64,000 nucleotides of DNA from NCBI GenBank assembly GCA_963730535.1, contig CAVSRU010000003.1, forward strand, positions 124,001 through 188,000, written 5' to 3'. Below the pieces are notes generated by a model. That model had not been told where the DNA came from. It searched no databases and saw only the letters and a list, made by a program, of their open reading frames with translations. Within the stretch, counting starts at the first letter, position 1. Each line of letters begins with the position of its first letter. Shown piece by piece: positions 41,347 through 50,401 of this stretch. The DNA is from DASSUW01 sp963730535. GTDB lineage: Bacteria; Actinomycetota; Thermoleophilia; Solirubrobacterales; Solirubrobacteraceae. The translations under genes and the position numbers were made by a program.

Positions 41347-42840
41347 ATGTCGCGCACGCCGCTCGCCGCCCGGCTCGAGGAGATCGCGCTCAGCCGCCGT
41401 CAGTTCCTCGCTGCCGCCGGCGCCGTCACGGTCGCCGGCGCGTGGGCTCCGCGCGCTCGCGCCGCGGCCCAGCCGCGGATCGTGATCGTGGGAGCCGGCC
41501 TGGCCGGCCTGACCTGCGCGTACCGCCTCAAGCAGGCGGGCATCACCGCAGCGGTGCACGAGGCGAGCGACCGCCTCGGAGGCCGCTGCTGGTCGATCCG
41601 GGGCGCGTTCGCCCCCGGCCTCGTCGCCGAGCACGGCGGCGAGCTGATCGACACAGGGCACGTGGAGACCCGGCAGCTGGCCAAGGAGCTCGGCCTGACG
41701 CTCGACAACCTCCTCCAAGGCGAGACGAACGGCACCGAGCCGCTGTACTTCTTCGACGGCCGCCCGTACACGTACGCCGAGGCGACGAAGGACTTCGACG
41801 CCGTCTACCAGAAGCTGCACAAGGACGTGTCCGCGGCGTCGTACCCGACGACCTACAGGATCTCCACGCCACGCGGCCGCGAGCTCGACGCCATGAGCAT
41901 CATCGACTGGATCGAGGAGAGCGTCCCGGGCGGGCTGGCCTCGCGTTTCGGGCAGCTGCTCGATGTCGCCTACAACATCGAGTTCGGCGCCGAATGCTCC
42001 GAGCAGAGCGCCCTCAACCTGCTCTACCTGCTCGGCTACGTCGGCCAGGGCAAGCTGCGCCTGTTCGGTCAGTCGAACGAGAAGTACCACGTGCGGGGCG
42101 GCAACGACCAGATCGCCGACCGCCTGGCGGCGGCGCTCGACAAGGGGCAGGTCACGAAGGGATCCGAGCTCGTCGCGATCCGCCTGGGCTCCGGCGGCAG
42201 CTACACGCTCACCTTCCGGGAGAGCGGCACGACGAAGACCGTCACGGCCGACCGCGTCGTCCTCGCGCTGCCGTTCTCGATCCTGCGCCGCTCGGTGGAC
42301 TTCTTCGACGCCGGCTTCGGCCCCGAGAAGACGCGCGCGATCCGCGAGATCGGCATGGGGACCAACTCCAAGCTCAACGTCGGCTTCAAGACGCGCCACT
42401 GGCGCGGCCTCGGCTGCAATGGCGACACCTATGCCGACACCGGGTACCAGGCCACGTGGGAGGTCTCGCGCGCGCAGCCGGGCACGGCCGGGATCCTCGT
42501 CGACTACACCGGCGGGCGGATCGGCGACTCGTTCGGCACCGGCAGCCCTACCTCTCGCGCCCGCCAGTTCCTCGCCCAGCTCGAGCCTGTGCTCCCAGGC
42601 GTGAGCGCCCAGTGGGACGGCCGCGCGACGGTCGACTACTGGGCCACCTATCCGTGGACCCGCGGCTCGTACTCGTACTACAAGCCCGGCCAGTACACGG
42701 CGTTCGGCGGCGCCGAGGAGGAGATCTCCGGTGCTTGCCACTTCGCCGGCGAGCACACCACCCAGGACTACCAGGGCTACCTGCAGGGGGCCGTGTTCAG
42801 TGGCCAGCGCGCTGCGGCCGAAGTACTCGACGCGCTGTAG
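41347..42840 (+). CDS. Tat-exported flavin monoamine oxidase
   Basis: 497 residues. A twin-arginine signal at the start (LSRRQFLAAAGAVTVAGAW, cleavage likely near ARA-AAQP) sends the folded flavoprotein out of the cytoplasm. FAD site IVIVGAGLAGLTCAYRLKQA, then ASDRLGGRCWSIRG and the C-terminal SYYKPGQYTAFGGAEE with GACHFAGEHTT. It should oxidise amines to aldehydes with H2O2 and ammonia. The following potADBC genes suggest polyamines as substrates. Its mRNA appears leaderless. Confidence 0.92.
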   Translation: MSRTPLAARLEEIALSRRQFLAAAGAVTVAGAWAPRARAAAQPRIVIVGAGLAGLTCAYRLKQAGITAAVHEASDRLGGRCWSIRGAFAPGLVAEHGGELIDTGHVETRQLAKELGLTLDNLLQGETNGTEPLYFFDGRPYTYAEATKDFDAVYQKLHKDVSAASYPTTYRISTPRGRELDAMSIIDWIEESVPGGLASRFGQLLDVAYNIEFGAECSEQSALNLLYLLGYVGQGKLRLFGQSNEKYHVRGGNDQIADRLAAALDKGQVTKGSELVAIRLGSGGSYTLTFRESGTTKTVTADRVVLALPFSILRRSVDFFDAGFGPEKTRAIREIGMGTNSKLNVGFKTRHWRGLGCNGDTYADTGYQATWEVSRAQPGTAGILVDYTGGRIGDSFGTGSPTSRARQFLAQLEPVLPGVSAQWDGRATVDYWATYPWTRGSYSYYKPGQYTAFGGAEEEISGACHFAGEHTTQDYQGYLQGAVFSGQRAAAEVLDAL

Positions 42841-42850
42841 GGTCGGCTGC

Positions 42851-43858
42851 TTGGACACCCCCGCGGACATCAGGCTGCGCGGCCTCGAGAAGCATTACGG
42901 CGGCGTCGCCGCCGTCGACGGAATCGACCTCGACGTCCTCCGCGGGGAGTTCTTCACGCTGCTCGGGCCGTCCGGGTCGGGCAAGACCACGACGCTGCGG
43001 ATGATCGCCGGGTTCGAGCGGCCGGACCGGGGCACGATCGAGCTGGGCGGCACCGACGTGTCGGACCGGCCGCCGTTCGAGCGCGACGTCAACACGGTGT
43101 TCCAGGACTACGCGCTGTTCCCGCACCTCAGCGTGGCCGACAACGTCGCCTACGGCCTGCGGGTGCGCAAGGTGCCGAAAGCCGAGCGCATGCGGCGCAC
43201 CGACGAGGCGCTCGAGATGGTCCAGCTGCCCGGGCTCGGCGGGCGCAGGCCCGCGCAGCTATCCGGGGGCCAGCGCCAGCGCGTCGCGCTCGCGCGGGCG
43301 ATCGTCAACCGCCCGCAGGTGCTGCTGCTCGACGAGCCGCTCGGCGCGCTCGACCTCAAGCTGCGCCAGGAGATGCAGGTCGAGCTCAAGCGCATCCAGC
43401 AGGACGTCGGGATCACGTTCGTGTACGTGACCCACGACCAGGAGGAGGCGCTGACGATGAGCGACCGGCTGGCCGTGTTCAACCAAGGGCGGATCGAGCA
43501 GGTCGGGGCGCCGGCCGAGGTCTACGAGCGGCCCGGGAGCGAGTTCATCGCCGGCTTCGTGGGCGTCTCCAACCTGCTCGAGCGCGAAGGGCGCCGGTTC
43601 ACGATCCGGCCTGAGAAGATCCGGCTGCTCGAGGGCGCCCAGAACGGCCTGCACACCGAGCCGGGCGTGGTACGCGACGTGGCGTACGCCGGCATGGTCA
43701 CGCGCTACCTGGTCGACCTCGAGCGTGGCGGCGAGCTGCAGGTGGTGGTGCAGAACCTCGAGACGTCCTCGTCGGATGCGCTCGAGCAGCAGGGCCGGCG
43801 GGTGACGGTGGGGTGGAGCGAGGCGCATACGTACGCGATCCCTGAGGAGGGCACGTGA
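42851..43858 (+). CDS. potA: Polyamine ABC transporter ATP-binding protein
   Basis: 335 residues from TTG 42851, ten bases after the oxidase stop; the longer open frame overlaps the oxidase gene. Walker A (LGPSGSGKTTTLRMIAG), Q-loop (NTVFQDYALFPHL), signature (LSGGQRQRVALARAI), Walker B (VLLLDEPLGALD) and switch His (THDQEEAL) are all present. A C-terminal regulatory domain of the TOBE type follows. It powers uptake of spermidine or putrescine through PotB/PotC. Confidence 0.93.
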   Translation: MDTPADIRLRGLEKHYGGVAAVDGIDLDVLRGEFFTLLGPSGSGKTTTLRMIAGFERPDRGTIELGGTDVSDRPPFERDVNTVFQDYALFPHLSVADNVAYGLRVRKVPKAERMRRTDEALEMVQLPGLGGRRPAQLSGGQRQRVALARAIVNRPQVLLLDEPLGALDLKLRQEMQVELKRIQQDVGITFVYVTHDQEEALTMSDRLAVFNQGRIEQVGAPAEVYERPGSEFIAGFVGVSNLLEREGRRFTIRPEKIRLLEGAQNGLHTEPGVVRDVAYAGMVTRYLVDLERGGELQVVVQNLETSSSDALEQQGRRVTVGWSEAHTYAIPEEGT

Positions 43859-45045
43859 GATACGGACGACGGGCCGCGCTGGTCGCGGCCACAGCAGTGC
43901 TGGCGCTCGTCGTGGGCTGCGGCGGCGACGACGACGACTCCGGCAGCCAGGTCAAGGCGCCGGAAGGCGCGAAGGCGGCCACCGAGCTCGGCGCCGGAGA
44001 GGGCAAGGTCAACCTGATCGCGTGGGCCGGCTACGTGGAGGACGGGTCGACCGACCCGAAGGTCGACTGGGTGACGGACTTCGAGAAGAAGACCGGGTGC
44101 CAGGTCAACGTCAAGATCGGCAACACGTCGGACGAGATGGTCACGCTCATGCGCACCGGCCAGTACGACGGCGTGTCGGCGTCCGGCGACGCGACGCTGC
44201 GCCTGATCGCCGGCGGGGACGTCGCGCCGGTCAACACGGACCTGATCCCCAACTACGCCGACGTCTTCGAGGGCCTGAAGGACCAGCCCTGGAACACGGT
44301 CGACGGCCAGGCCTACGGGGTGCCGCACGGGCGCGGAGCGAACCTCTTGATGTGGCGTTCGGACAAGGTCAAGCCGGCGCCGGACTCGTGGGGCGCCGTG
44401 TTCGACGCGGACTCCCCGTACAAGGGCAAGGTCACCGCCTACGACAACCCGATCTACATCGCCGACGCGGCGCTGTACCTGAAGGCGACCCAGCCTGACC
44501 TCGGGATCGATGACCCGTACGCGCTCGACGACAAGCAGTTCCAGGCCGCCGTCGACCTGCTCAAGGAGCAGCGCGGCGTCATCGGCGAGTACTGGTCCGA
44601 CTACACCAAGGAGCAGGCCGCGTTCACGAGCGGCGACTCCGTGGTGGGGACGACCTGGCAGGTGATCGCGAACCTGCTCGAGGCCGACAAGGTGCCGATC
44701 AAGACGACGCTGCCCAAGGAGGGCGCCACCGGCTGGTCGGACACCTGGATGCTCGGGTCGAAGGCCGCCAACCCGAACTGCATGTACATGTGGATGGACC
44801 ACATCATCTCGCCGAAGGCCAACGCGGCCGTCGCCGAGTGGTTCGGCGAGGCGCCCTCGAACTCGAAGTCGTGCGCGGAGACCGCGGTCAAGGACCACTG
44901 CGACATCTTCCACGCGGACGACGAGGACTACTTCTCGCAGGTGGCCTACTGGAAGACGCCGACGAAGGACTGCGGCGACGACCGGGGAGCGGTCTGCAAG
45001 GACTACTCCGAGTGGGTCCAGGCCTGGACCGAGATCAAGGGCTAG
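43855..45045 (+). CDS. potD: Polyamine ABC transporter substrate-binding lipoprotein
   Basis: 396 residues from GTG 43855, overlapping the potA stop (GTGA). Signal peptide with lipobox ending at C22 (LALVVGC), so it is anchored outside the membrane. The mature part follows the PotD/PotF fold (VNLIAWAGYVEDG, then EKKTGCQVNVKIGNTSDEMV, NYADVFEGLKDQPWNTVDG, YGVPHGRGANLLMWRSDKV). It captures polyamine and hands it to PotB/PotC. Substrate identity is inferred from family and context. Confidence 0.92.
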   Translation: MRYGRRAALVAATAVLALVVGCGGDDDDSGSQVKAPEGAKAATELGAGEGKVNLIAWAGYVEDGSTDPKVDWVTDFEKKTGCQVNVKIGNTSDEMVTLMRTGQYDGVSASGDATLRLIAGGDVAPVNTDLIPNYADVFEGLKDQPWNTVDGQAYGVPHGRGANLLMWRSDKVKPAPDSWGAVFDADSPYKGKVTAYDNPIYIADAALYLKATQPDLGIDDPYALDDKQFQAAVDLLKEQRGVIGEYWSDYTKEQAAFTSGDSVVGTTWQVIANLLEADKVPIKTTLPKEGATGWSDTWMLGSKAANPNCMYMWMDHIISPKANAAVAEWFGEAPSNSKSCAETAVKDHCDIFHADDEDYFSQVAYWKTPTKDCGDDRGAVCKDYSEWVQAWTEIKG

Positions 45046-45936
45046 GTGGCGACCGGGACGATCCCACGGAAGCCGGCCAGGCGCGCCCTGGCCGGCTTCC
45101 TCTGGCGGCACCCGCGAGCGCAGCTGTCGCTGCTGCTCGCGGGGCCGATCGGCTGGCTGGTGATCGCCTACCTCGGCTCGCTGGCCGTCCTCTTCATCGC
45201 CGCCTTCTGGCGGCTGGACACGTTCTCGGGCGAGGTCGTCCACGAGTACGGGTTCCAGAACTTCCAGACGCTGGCCGAGAACGACGTCTATCGCACGATC
45301 GTGCTGCGAACGGTGCTGATCGCCGCCGCCGTCACGGTCACGGACGCGATCCTCGCCTTCCCGATCGCCTTCTTCATGGCGAAGGTGGCGAGGCGCCGCG
45401 TCCGTGCGCTGCTCGTGGTCGCCATCGTCATGCCCTTGTGGTCCTCGTACCTGGTGAAGGTGTACGCGTGGCGGATAATCCTGGCCGAGGACGGGATCCT
45501 GAACTGGGCGCTCGACCCGCTCGGCCTCAGCGGCCCGGGCTTCGGGAACGTCGCGACGTGGCTCGTCTTCTCGTACCTGTGGCTGCCCTACATGATCCTG
45601 CCGATCTACGCCGGCCTCGAGCGGATCCCCAACTCGCTCCTCGACGCCTCAGGTGACCTGGGCGGGGACGCGGGCATGACGTTCCGCCGCGTCGTGCTGC
45701 CGCTGGCCCTGCCCGCGGTGGTCGCCGGCTCGATCTTCACGTTCTCGCTCACGCTGGGCGACTACATCACGCCGCAGATCGTCTCCAGCACGCAGTTCAT
45801 CGGCAACGTCGTCTACACCAACGTCGGCGTGGCGAACAACCTGCCGCTGGCGGCGGCATTCGCCACCGTGCCGGTGGCGATCATGGTCCTCTACCTGCTC
45901 GGCGCGCGGCGGATGGGCGCCTTCGAGTCGCTCTGA
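45046..45936 (+). CDS. potB: Polyamine ABC transporter permease
   Basis: 296 residues from GTG 45046, directly after the potD stop. Six helices and the ATPase-coupling EAA-type loop (DLGGDAGMTFRRVVLPLALP), with PotB-typical SLTLGDYITPQIVSSTQFIG. Forms the membrane channel with PotC. It is tightly packed with its neighbours in the operon: the next ATG overlaps its stop. Confidence 0.93.
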   Translation: MATGTIPRKPARRALAGFLWRHPRAQLSLLLAGPIGWLVIAYLGSLAVLFIAAFWRLDTFSGEVVHEYGFQNFQTLAENDVYRTIVLRTVLIAAAVTVTDAILAFPIAFFMAKVARRRVRALLVVAIVMPLWSSYLVKVYAWRIILAEDGILNWALDPLGLSGPGFGNVATWLVFSYLWLPYMILPIYAGLERIPNSLLDASGDLGGDAGMTFRRVVLPLALPAVVAGSIFTFSLTLGDYITPQIVSSTQFIGNVVYTNVGVANNLPLAAAFATVPVAIMVLYLLGARRMGAFESL

Positions 45937-46775
45937 TGCAACTCTCGCGCACCGCCCGCATCCTCCTGCGCGCCGGCACGGCGCTCACGCTCGCGTTCCT
46001 GTACGTGCCGCTGGCCGTGATCGCGCTGTACGCGTTCAACGCGCGGCGCACGCTCCGGTGGCCGATCCCGGGGCTCACGCTCGACTGGTTCGGCCGCGCA
46101 TTCGACAACCCGGGCGTGCGCGATGCGCTCGCGAACTCGCTGAAGGCCGCCACCGGGGCGACGGCGATCGCGCTCGTGCTCGGGACGCTCGCGTCGGTGG
46201 CGGTCTCCCGCTACCGCTTCTTCGGCCGCGACACGATCTCGTTCCTCGTCGTGCTGCCGATCGCGCTGCCCGGGATCGTCACCGGGATGGCGCTCAACGC
46301 GACCTTCCGCGAGGTGCTCACGCCGTTCGGCGTCGGCCTCGGACTGTTCACCGTGATCGTCGGCCACGCCACCTTCTGCATCGTCGTCATCTACAACAAC
46401 GTGATCGCGCGGCTGCGGCGCACGGGAGGTGCGTTCGAGGAGGCGTCCGCCGACTTGGGCGCCGACACGTGGACGACGTTCCGGCTCGTGACGCTGCCCG
46501 CGCTCCGTTCGGCGATGGTCGCGGGGGCGCTGCTGGCCTTCGCGCTCTCCTTCGACGAGGTGATCGTCACCACGTTCACCGCCGGCCAGCAACAGACGCT
46601 GCCGATCTGGATCCTCGCCAACCTCTCGCGCCCGAACCAGCTGCCGATCGTCAACGTCGTCGGCGTGATCGTGATCGCGCTGTCGGCGTTCCCGGTGTAC
46701 CTCGCGCACCGGCTCACGTTGGACCCGGAGGGCGACTCTGCTGCGGTGGCCCCGGCGGGGGCTGCCGCGCCATGA
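45936..46775 (+). CDS. potC: Polyamine ABC transporter permease
   Basis: 279 residues from ATG 45936 (TGATG overlap). Six helices (FLYVPLAVIALYAFN, FLVVLPIALPGIVTGMALN and others) with the coupling loop EEASADLGADTWTTFRLVTL and the PotC-typical FALSFDEVIVTTFTAGQQQT. Partner of PotB. Its stop overlaps the start of a GH13 glucosidase gene (ATGA), which ties sugar hydrolysis to the polyamine operon. Confidence 0.93.
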   Translation: MQLSRTARILLRAGTALTLAFLYVPLAVIALYAFNARRTLRWPIPGLTLDWFGRAFDNPGVRDALANSLKAATGATAIALVLGTLASVAVSRYRFFGRDTISFLVVLPIALPGIVTGMALNATFREVLTPFGVGLGLFTVIVGHATFCIVVIYNNVIARLRRTGGAFEEASADLGADTWTTFRLVTLPALRSAMVAGALLAFALSFDEVIVTTFTAGQQQTLPIWILANLSRPNQLPIVNVVGVIVIALSAFPVYLAHRLTLDPEGDSAAVAPAGAAAP

Positions 46776-48376
46776 GCGTGCCGTGGTGGCAGCGGGGGGC
46801 CATCTACCAGATCTATCCGCGCTCGTTCGCCGACGCGGACGGCGACGGGGTCGGGGACCTGCTCGGCATCGTCGACAGGCTCGACTACATCGCGGGCCTC
46901 GGGATGCAGGCGGTCTGGCTGTCGCCGATCTTCCCCTCGCCGATGGCCGACTTCGGCTACGACGTCTCCGACTACTGCGACGTCGACCCGACGTTCGGCA
47001 CGCTCGCCGACCTCGACCGCTTGATCGCCGAGGCGCACGCGCGCGAGATGCGCGTGATCCTCGACTGGGTCCCGAACCACACGTCGGACCGGCATCCGTG
47101 GTTCCAGGCGAGCCGCTCGAGCCGCGACGACCCCAAGCGCGACTGGTACGTGTGGCGCGACGGCGCGCCGGACGGCGGGCCGCCCAACGACTGGACGTCG
47201 CAGTTCCAGGCCGTCGGCCCGGCGTGGACGTTCGACGACGCCACCGGCCAGTGGTACCTGCACTCGTTCATGGCCGAGCAGCCCGACCTGAACTGGGACA
47301 ACCCCGAGGTCGAGGCCGCGATGCACGACGTGATCCGCTTCTGGCTCGACCGCGGCGTCGACGGGCTGCGCCTCGACGCGATCCACAAGATCGCCAAGGA
47401 CCCGCTCTTACGCAGCCATCGCGGCGCGCCCTGCCGCCATGACGAGGACTGGGAGACGATCCACCCGCGCCTGCGCGGCATCCGCCGCGCGGTCGACGCG
47501 TACGAGGACCGCATGGTCGTCGGCGAGGTCGCGCTCCAGGACCTCCATCGCACGGTCCGCTACCTCGAGTCCGGCGACCAGCTGCACCTCGCCCACAACT
47601 TCGTCTTCGTCGACCTGCCGTGGGACGCCGAGGCGTTCCGCACCTCGATCGACGACTTCGAGGCGCTCGCCGATCGCACGGCGTGGCCGGCCTGGTTCCT
47701 CGAGAACCACGACAAGCCGCGCGTCGCGACGCGCTTCGACGAGGCCGGGCTCGGCCCGGCACGGGCGAGGGCGGCGGCGCTGATGCTGTACGCGCTGCGT
47801 GGCACGCCGTTCGTCTATCAGGGGCAGGAGCTCGGGCTGCCCGACGCCGAGATCCCGCCCGAGCGCGTGGTCGACGTCGACGGCCGCGACCCGGTGCGCG
47901 CCCCGATGCCGTGGCGACCGCCGTCGGCCGCCGGTCCCGCGGCCGGCTTCAGCACCGCCGAGCCGTGGCTGCCGCCCGTCGCCGACGCCGAGCGCCTGAA
48001 CGCGGAGACGCAGGCCGCCGACGAGCAGTCGACGCTCAGCCTGGTGCGCCGCCTGGCCGCCCTCCGCGCTGGGTCGCCGGCGCTCCAGATCGGCGCGCAG
48101 CGCACACTCGAGGCCGGCCGCGACGTGCTCGCCTGGCTGCGCGAGCACGACGGCGAGCGGCTGCTCGCCGCCGTCAACTTCGCCGCCGAGCCGCGCACGC
48201 TCGAAGCGATCCCGCCCGGCGCCGAGCTGGTGCTGTCGACGACATCCGGCGTTCGGGGACGGCACGCTCGCCCCCGGCCAGGGCGTCATCCTGCGCTGTC
48301 CGTGAGCGGGTGGCCGAGCCGGCCCCACGCCGGCACGCCGCCGTCGACCACGTGGATGACCCGCTCGCCGCCGTAG
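46772..48376 (+). CDS. GH13 alpha-glucosidase / oligo-1,6-glucosidase (C-terminal frameshift)
   Basis: From ATG 46772, overlapping potC. Alpha-amylase family motifs: GYDVSDYCDVDPTFG, VILDWVPNHTS, nucleophile Asp in GVDGLRLDAIHKI, acid/base Glu in MVVGEVALQ, and ENHDKPR. No signal peptide, so it is cytosolic and cleaves short alpha-glucosides such as isomaltose or trehalose-like sugars. The last conserved residues (FGDGTLAPGQGVILRCP) lie in another frame ending at 48305. One extra base near 48251 probably extends the present frame to 48376. Confidence 0.9.
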   Translation: MSVPWWQRGAIYQIYPRSFADADGDGVGDLLGIVDRLDYIAGLGMQAVWLSPIFPSPMADFGYDVSDYCDVDPTFGTLADLDRLIAEAHAREMRVILDWVPNHTSDRHPWFQASRSSRDDPKRDWYVWRDGAPDGGPPNDWTSQFQAVGPAWTFDDATGQWYLHSFMAEQPDLNWDNPEVEAAMHDVIRFWLDRGVDGLRLDAIHKIAKDPLLRSHRGAPCRHDEDWETIHPRLRGIRRAVDAYEDRMVVGEVALQDLHRTVRYLESGDQLHLAHNFVFVDLPWDAEAFRTSIDDFEALADRTAWPAWFLENHDKPRVATRFDEAGLGPARARAAALMLYALRGTPFVYQGQELGLPDAEIPPERVVDVDGRDPVRAPMPWRPPSAAGPAAGFSTAEPWLPPVADAERLNAETQAADEQSTLSLVRRLAALRAGSPALQIGAQRTLEAGRDVLAWLREHDGERLLAAVNFAAEPRTLEAIPPGAELVLSTTSGVRGRHARPRPGRHPALSVSGWPSRPHAGTPPSTTWMTRSPP

Positions 48377-49674
48377 CGGCGCACGAGGCTCGCCGCCGTC
48401 GCCGCCCGCTGGCCGGACGCGCAGAGGACCGCGACCGGGCGCGCGGGGTCGATGCCGTCGGGCACGGCGTCGATGTCGTGCCAGGGCATGAAGTGCGACC
48501 CGGGGATGTGCCCCTCGTCCCACTCGCTTCGCTCGCGCACGTCGAGCAGCTGGAGGTCCGGGTCGCCGGCCAGCCGCTCGGGGAGCGCCTCGAGCGAGAG
48601 CCGCTCGATCCCGTCGACCGACCGCCGCTCCTGCCACCAGCTCGTCATCCCGCCGTGCAGGAAGCCGCCGAGCCGGCGGATGCCCACCGCGACGGCCAGT
48701 CTTCCGGCCCGCCGCCCATCCTCGTCGTCGCGGCCCACGAACACGATCTCCTGGTCGCGGTCGGCGAGCCAGGCCAGCTTGGAGCCGAAGCCGGCCCGCA
48801 GCATCGGGTTGCAGATCGCGCCCGCGATGTGCGCGTCGTCGAACTGCTGGTCGGTGCGCACGTCGACCAGCATCGCCCCCGCCGTGCGCTTCTGCTCGAC
48901 CTGGCGCGGCGCGAGCGGCAGCAGCTCGACGCCGTCGGTGAGCAGCGGGCCGCGGTTGAGCTCGACGATCGCCTGGAAGTTCGGCGGCTGCGGGCCGAGG
49001 CCGGCCAGCGCGCGCTCCACGAACGCGTCCTCGTCGGTGATCGCCAGCGTCGGGTTGTGCGCGCGCTCGAAGCCGATCGTCGAGGAGACCTTCATGTCCA
49101 TGCCCGGGCCCCCGCACATCGAGCCGCCGAGGTGGCCGGGCCACAGCTCGACCTCGCCGGGGAGCGTGAGCAGCCGGTCGCGAAGAGAGCGGAAGATGCC
49201 GCGCGCGCCCTCGGCCTTCTCGATCGCCAGGTCGGGCCGCGCGACGTCGTTGACGAACAGGCTGTCGCCGGTGAGGACCGCCCACGGCTCGTCGCCGCGG
49301 CGCGTGTCGATCAGCGCGAACGCCGTGTGCTCGGGACGGTGACCCGGCGTGTGCAGGGCGCGGATCACCAGCGCGCCGAGCGCGAACTCGGCGCCGTCGT
49401 CGAAGGGCTCGTGGTCGTACTCGGGAGCGGCGTCGCGGTGGATGTGGATGGTCGCCCCCGTGGCCGCCGCCAGCCGCCCGTGGCCGGACACGTGGTCCGC
49501 GTGGTTGTGGGTCTCGAAGACGTGCTCGATCCTCAGCTCCATGTAGCGCGCCAGCTCCAGGTACTCGTCGACCTCGAAGCGCGGGTCGACGACCGCCGCG
49601 ACGCCCGCCACCTCGTCGCCCACCAGGTAGGAGGCGCAGCCGAGGTCGTCGTGGGTGATCTGGCGGAAGACCAC
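48286..49674 (-). CDS. Metallo-beta-lactamase-fold hydrolase with two rhodanese domains
   Basis: 462 residues from GTG 49674. The MBL domain has H56-x-H58-x-D60-H61 (THNHADHVSGHG) plus later HTPGHRPEH and the DSLFV block, as in persulfide dioxygenase (ETHE1-like) proteins. Two rhodanese domains follow. The first (AMLVDVRTDQQFDDAHIAGA) lacks a catalytic Cys (VFVGRDDEDG). The second has it (VAVLCASGQRAATAA). It probably handles persulfides or polysulfides from sulfide oxidation. A TACGAT box 6 nt before GTG suggests leaderless mRNA. Confidence 0.9.
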   Translation of the reverse strand: MVFRQITHDDLGCASYLVGDEVAGVAAVVDPRFEVDEYLELARYMELRIEHVFETHNHADHVSGHGRLAAATGATIHIHRDAAPEYDHEPFDDGAEFALGALVIRALHTPGHRPEHTAFALIDTRRGDEPWAVLTGDSLFVNDVARPDLAIEKAEGARGIFRSLRDRLLTLPGEVELWPGHLGGSMCGGPGMDMKVSSTIGFERAHNPTLAITDEDAFVERALAGLGPQPPNFQAIVELNRGPLLTDGVELLPLAPRQVEQKRTAGAMLVDVRTDQQFDDAHIAGAICNPMLRAGFGSKLAWLADRDQEIVFVGRDDEDGRRAGRLAVAVGIRRLGGFLHGGMTSWWQERRSVDGIERLSLEALPERLAGDPDLQLLDVRERSEWDEGHIPGSHFMPWHDIDAVPDGIDPARPVAVLCASGQRAATAASLVRRYGGERVIHVVDGGVPAWGRLGHPLTDSAG

Positions 49675-49680
49675 CAGCGA

Positions 49681-49686
49681 ATCGTA
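49681..49686 (-). promoter_or_regulatory. -10 box TACGAT, leaderless start of the MBL/rhodanese gene
   Basis: Minus-strand TACGAT, 6 nt before GTG 49674. Confidence 0.5.
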
Positions 49687-49759
49687 CGGCCGACCGCACC
49701 TCTCGAAGGGGGCTATCCGGGTACAGCTTGACTCGGTGTGGTCGAATACTTATGCCATC

Positions 49760-50098
49760 GTGTTCCTCCGCTCCCGCAAGCCCCGTCGACCCGACCCGGA
49801 CGTGCAGCTCGAGCACTGCGCCGTCTGTCACGAGGACTTCGTGAACCCGGTCGACTGGGAGCCCGTCGGCGAGGACCACTGGTGGATGCTGCTCCGCTGC
49901 GGCGCCTGCGACACTTGGCGCGAAGTGACGACGACGAACGAGATCGCCGCCCGCTTCGACCTCGAGCTGGACCGCCGGCTCGACATCGTCGCCCGCGCGC
50001 TGCACCGGCTCGACAGCAACCGCATGGCGGCCGACGTCGAGACGATGATCCAGGCACTGCGCCGCGGGCTCGTCGACGCCGCCGACTTCGCCCGCTGA
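49760..50098 (+). CDS. Small zinc-ribbon protein
   Basis: 112 residues from GTG 49760; GTG 49736 in frame would add eight. A zinc ribbon is formed by CAVCHEDF and CGACDTWRE, 30 residues apart, with HWWMLLR between. A helical tail follows (FDLELDRRLDIVARALHRLD, VETMIQALRRGLVDAADFAR). It is divergent from the MBL/rhodanese gene. Function unknown, perhaps a zinc-binding adaptor. Confidence 0.75.
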   Translation: MFLRSRKPRRPDPDVQLEHCAVCHEDFVNPVDWEPVGEDHWWMLLRCGACDTWREVTTTNEIAARFDLELDRRLDIVARALHRLDSNRMAADVETMIQALRRGLVDAADFAR

Positions 50099-50135
50099 CT
50101 GCTCTCCCCACTCGCCGGCCCGGAGTGCCGGCGGA

Positions 50136-50390
50136 CGTCTACTGCGGCTGGGTAGGGAGGCTGGGGGTGCAAAAGGGGACACGGGTCCCCTCTCCCGAGC
50201 GCCCGTGGCCACTTAGGCGCCGTGGCGGCGCCTTTGTGGCCACGCCCGGTTTCCGGAGCGAAGACCTTGTCCCTTTGGACGCCGTAGCGGCGCACAAGTG
50301 GACACGGGCCGCCAAATGAGGTCGCCGGTGGCCTGTTAGGCACCCTCAACGCCGGCGAGCTCCTCAGGCTCCCTTCCTGCGCAGTTGACG
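50136..50390. repeat. Dispersed palindromic element, copy 2 (R2), array of alternating inverted motifs
   Basis: Ends: 50136-50160 carries the box core GGCTGGGTAGGGAGG, and 50369-50390 carries a degenerate inverted copy ending CGCAGTTGACG. Inside, a motif like AAGTGGMCACGGGC occurs five times in alternating orientation: + at 50171, - at 50201, + at 50233, - at 50263, + at 50293. The same-strand period is about 61 nt. The minus-plus pairs form hairpins with GCCGTRGCGGC loops; the best is CGTGGCCAC 50204-50212 with GTGGCCACG 50236-50244. No coding potential seen. It fills the gap before a truncated gene. Confidence 0.6.
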
Positions 50391-50401
50391 GTCGCCGGCG
50401 C

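Noticed and set aside
47408..50212. Minus-strand open frame of about 930 codons
   Set aside because: It overlaps the MBL/rhodanese gene in another frame and is antisense to the glucosidase. No domain-like sequence appears.
50170..50310. R2 array as a CRISPR
   Set aside because: The repeats alternate in orientation, are about 14 nt with near-constant linkers, and there are no unique spacers or cas genes.
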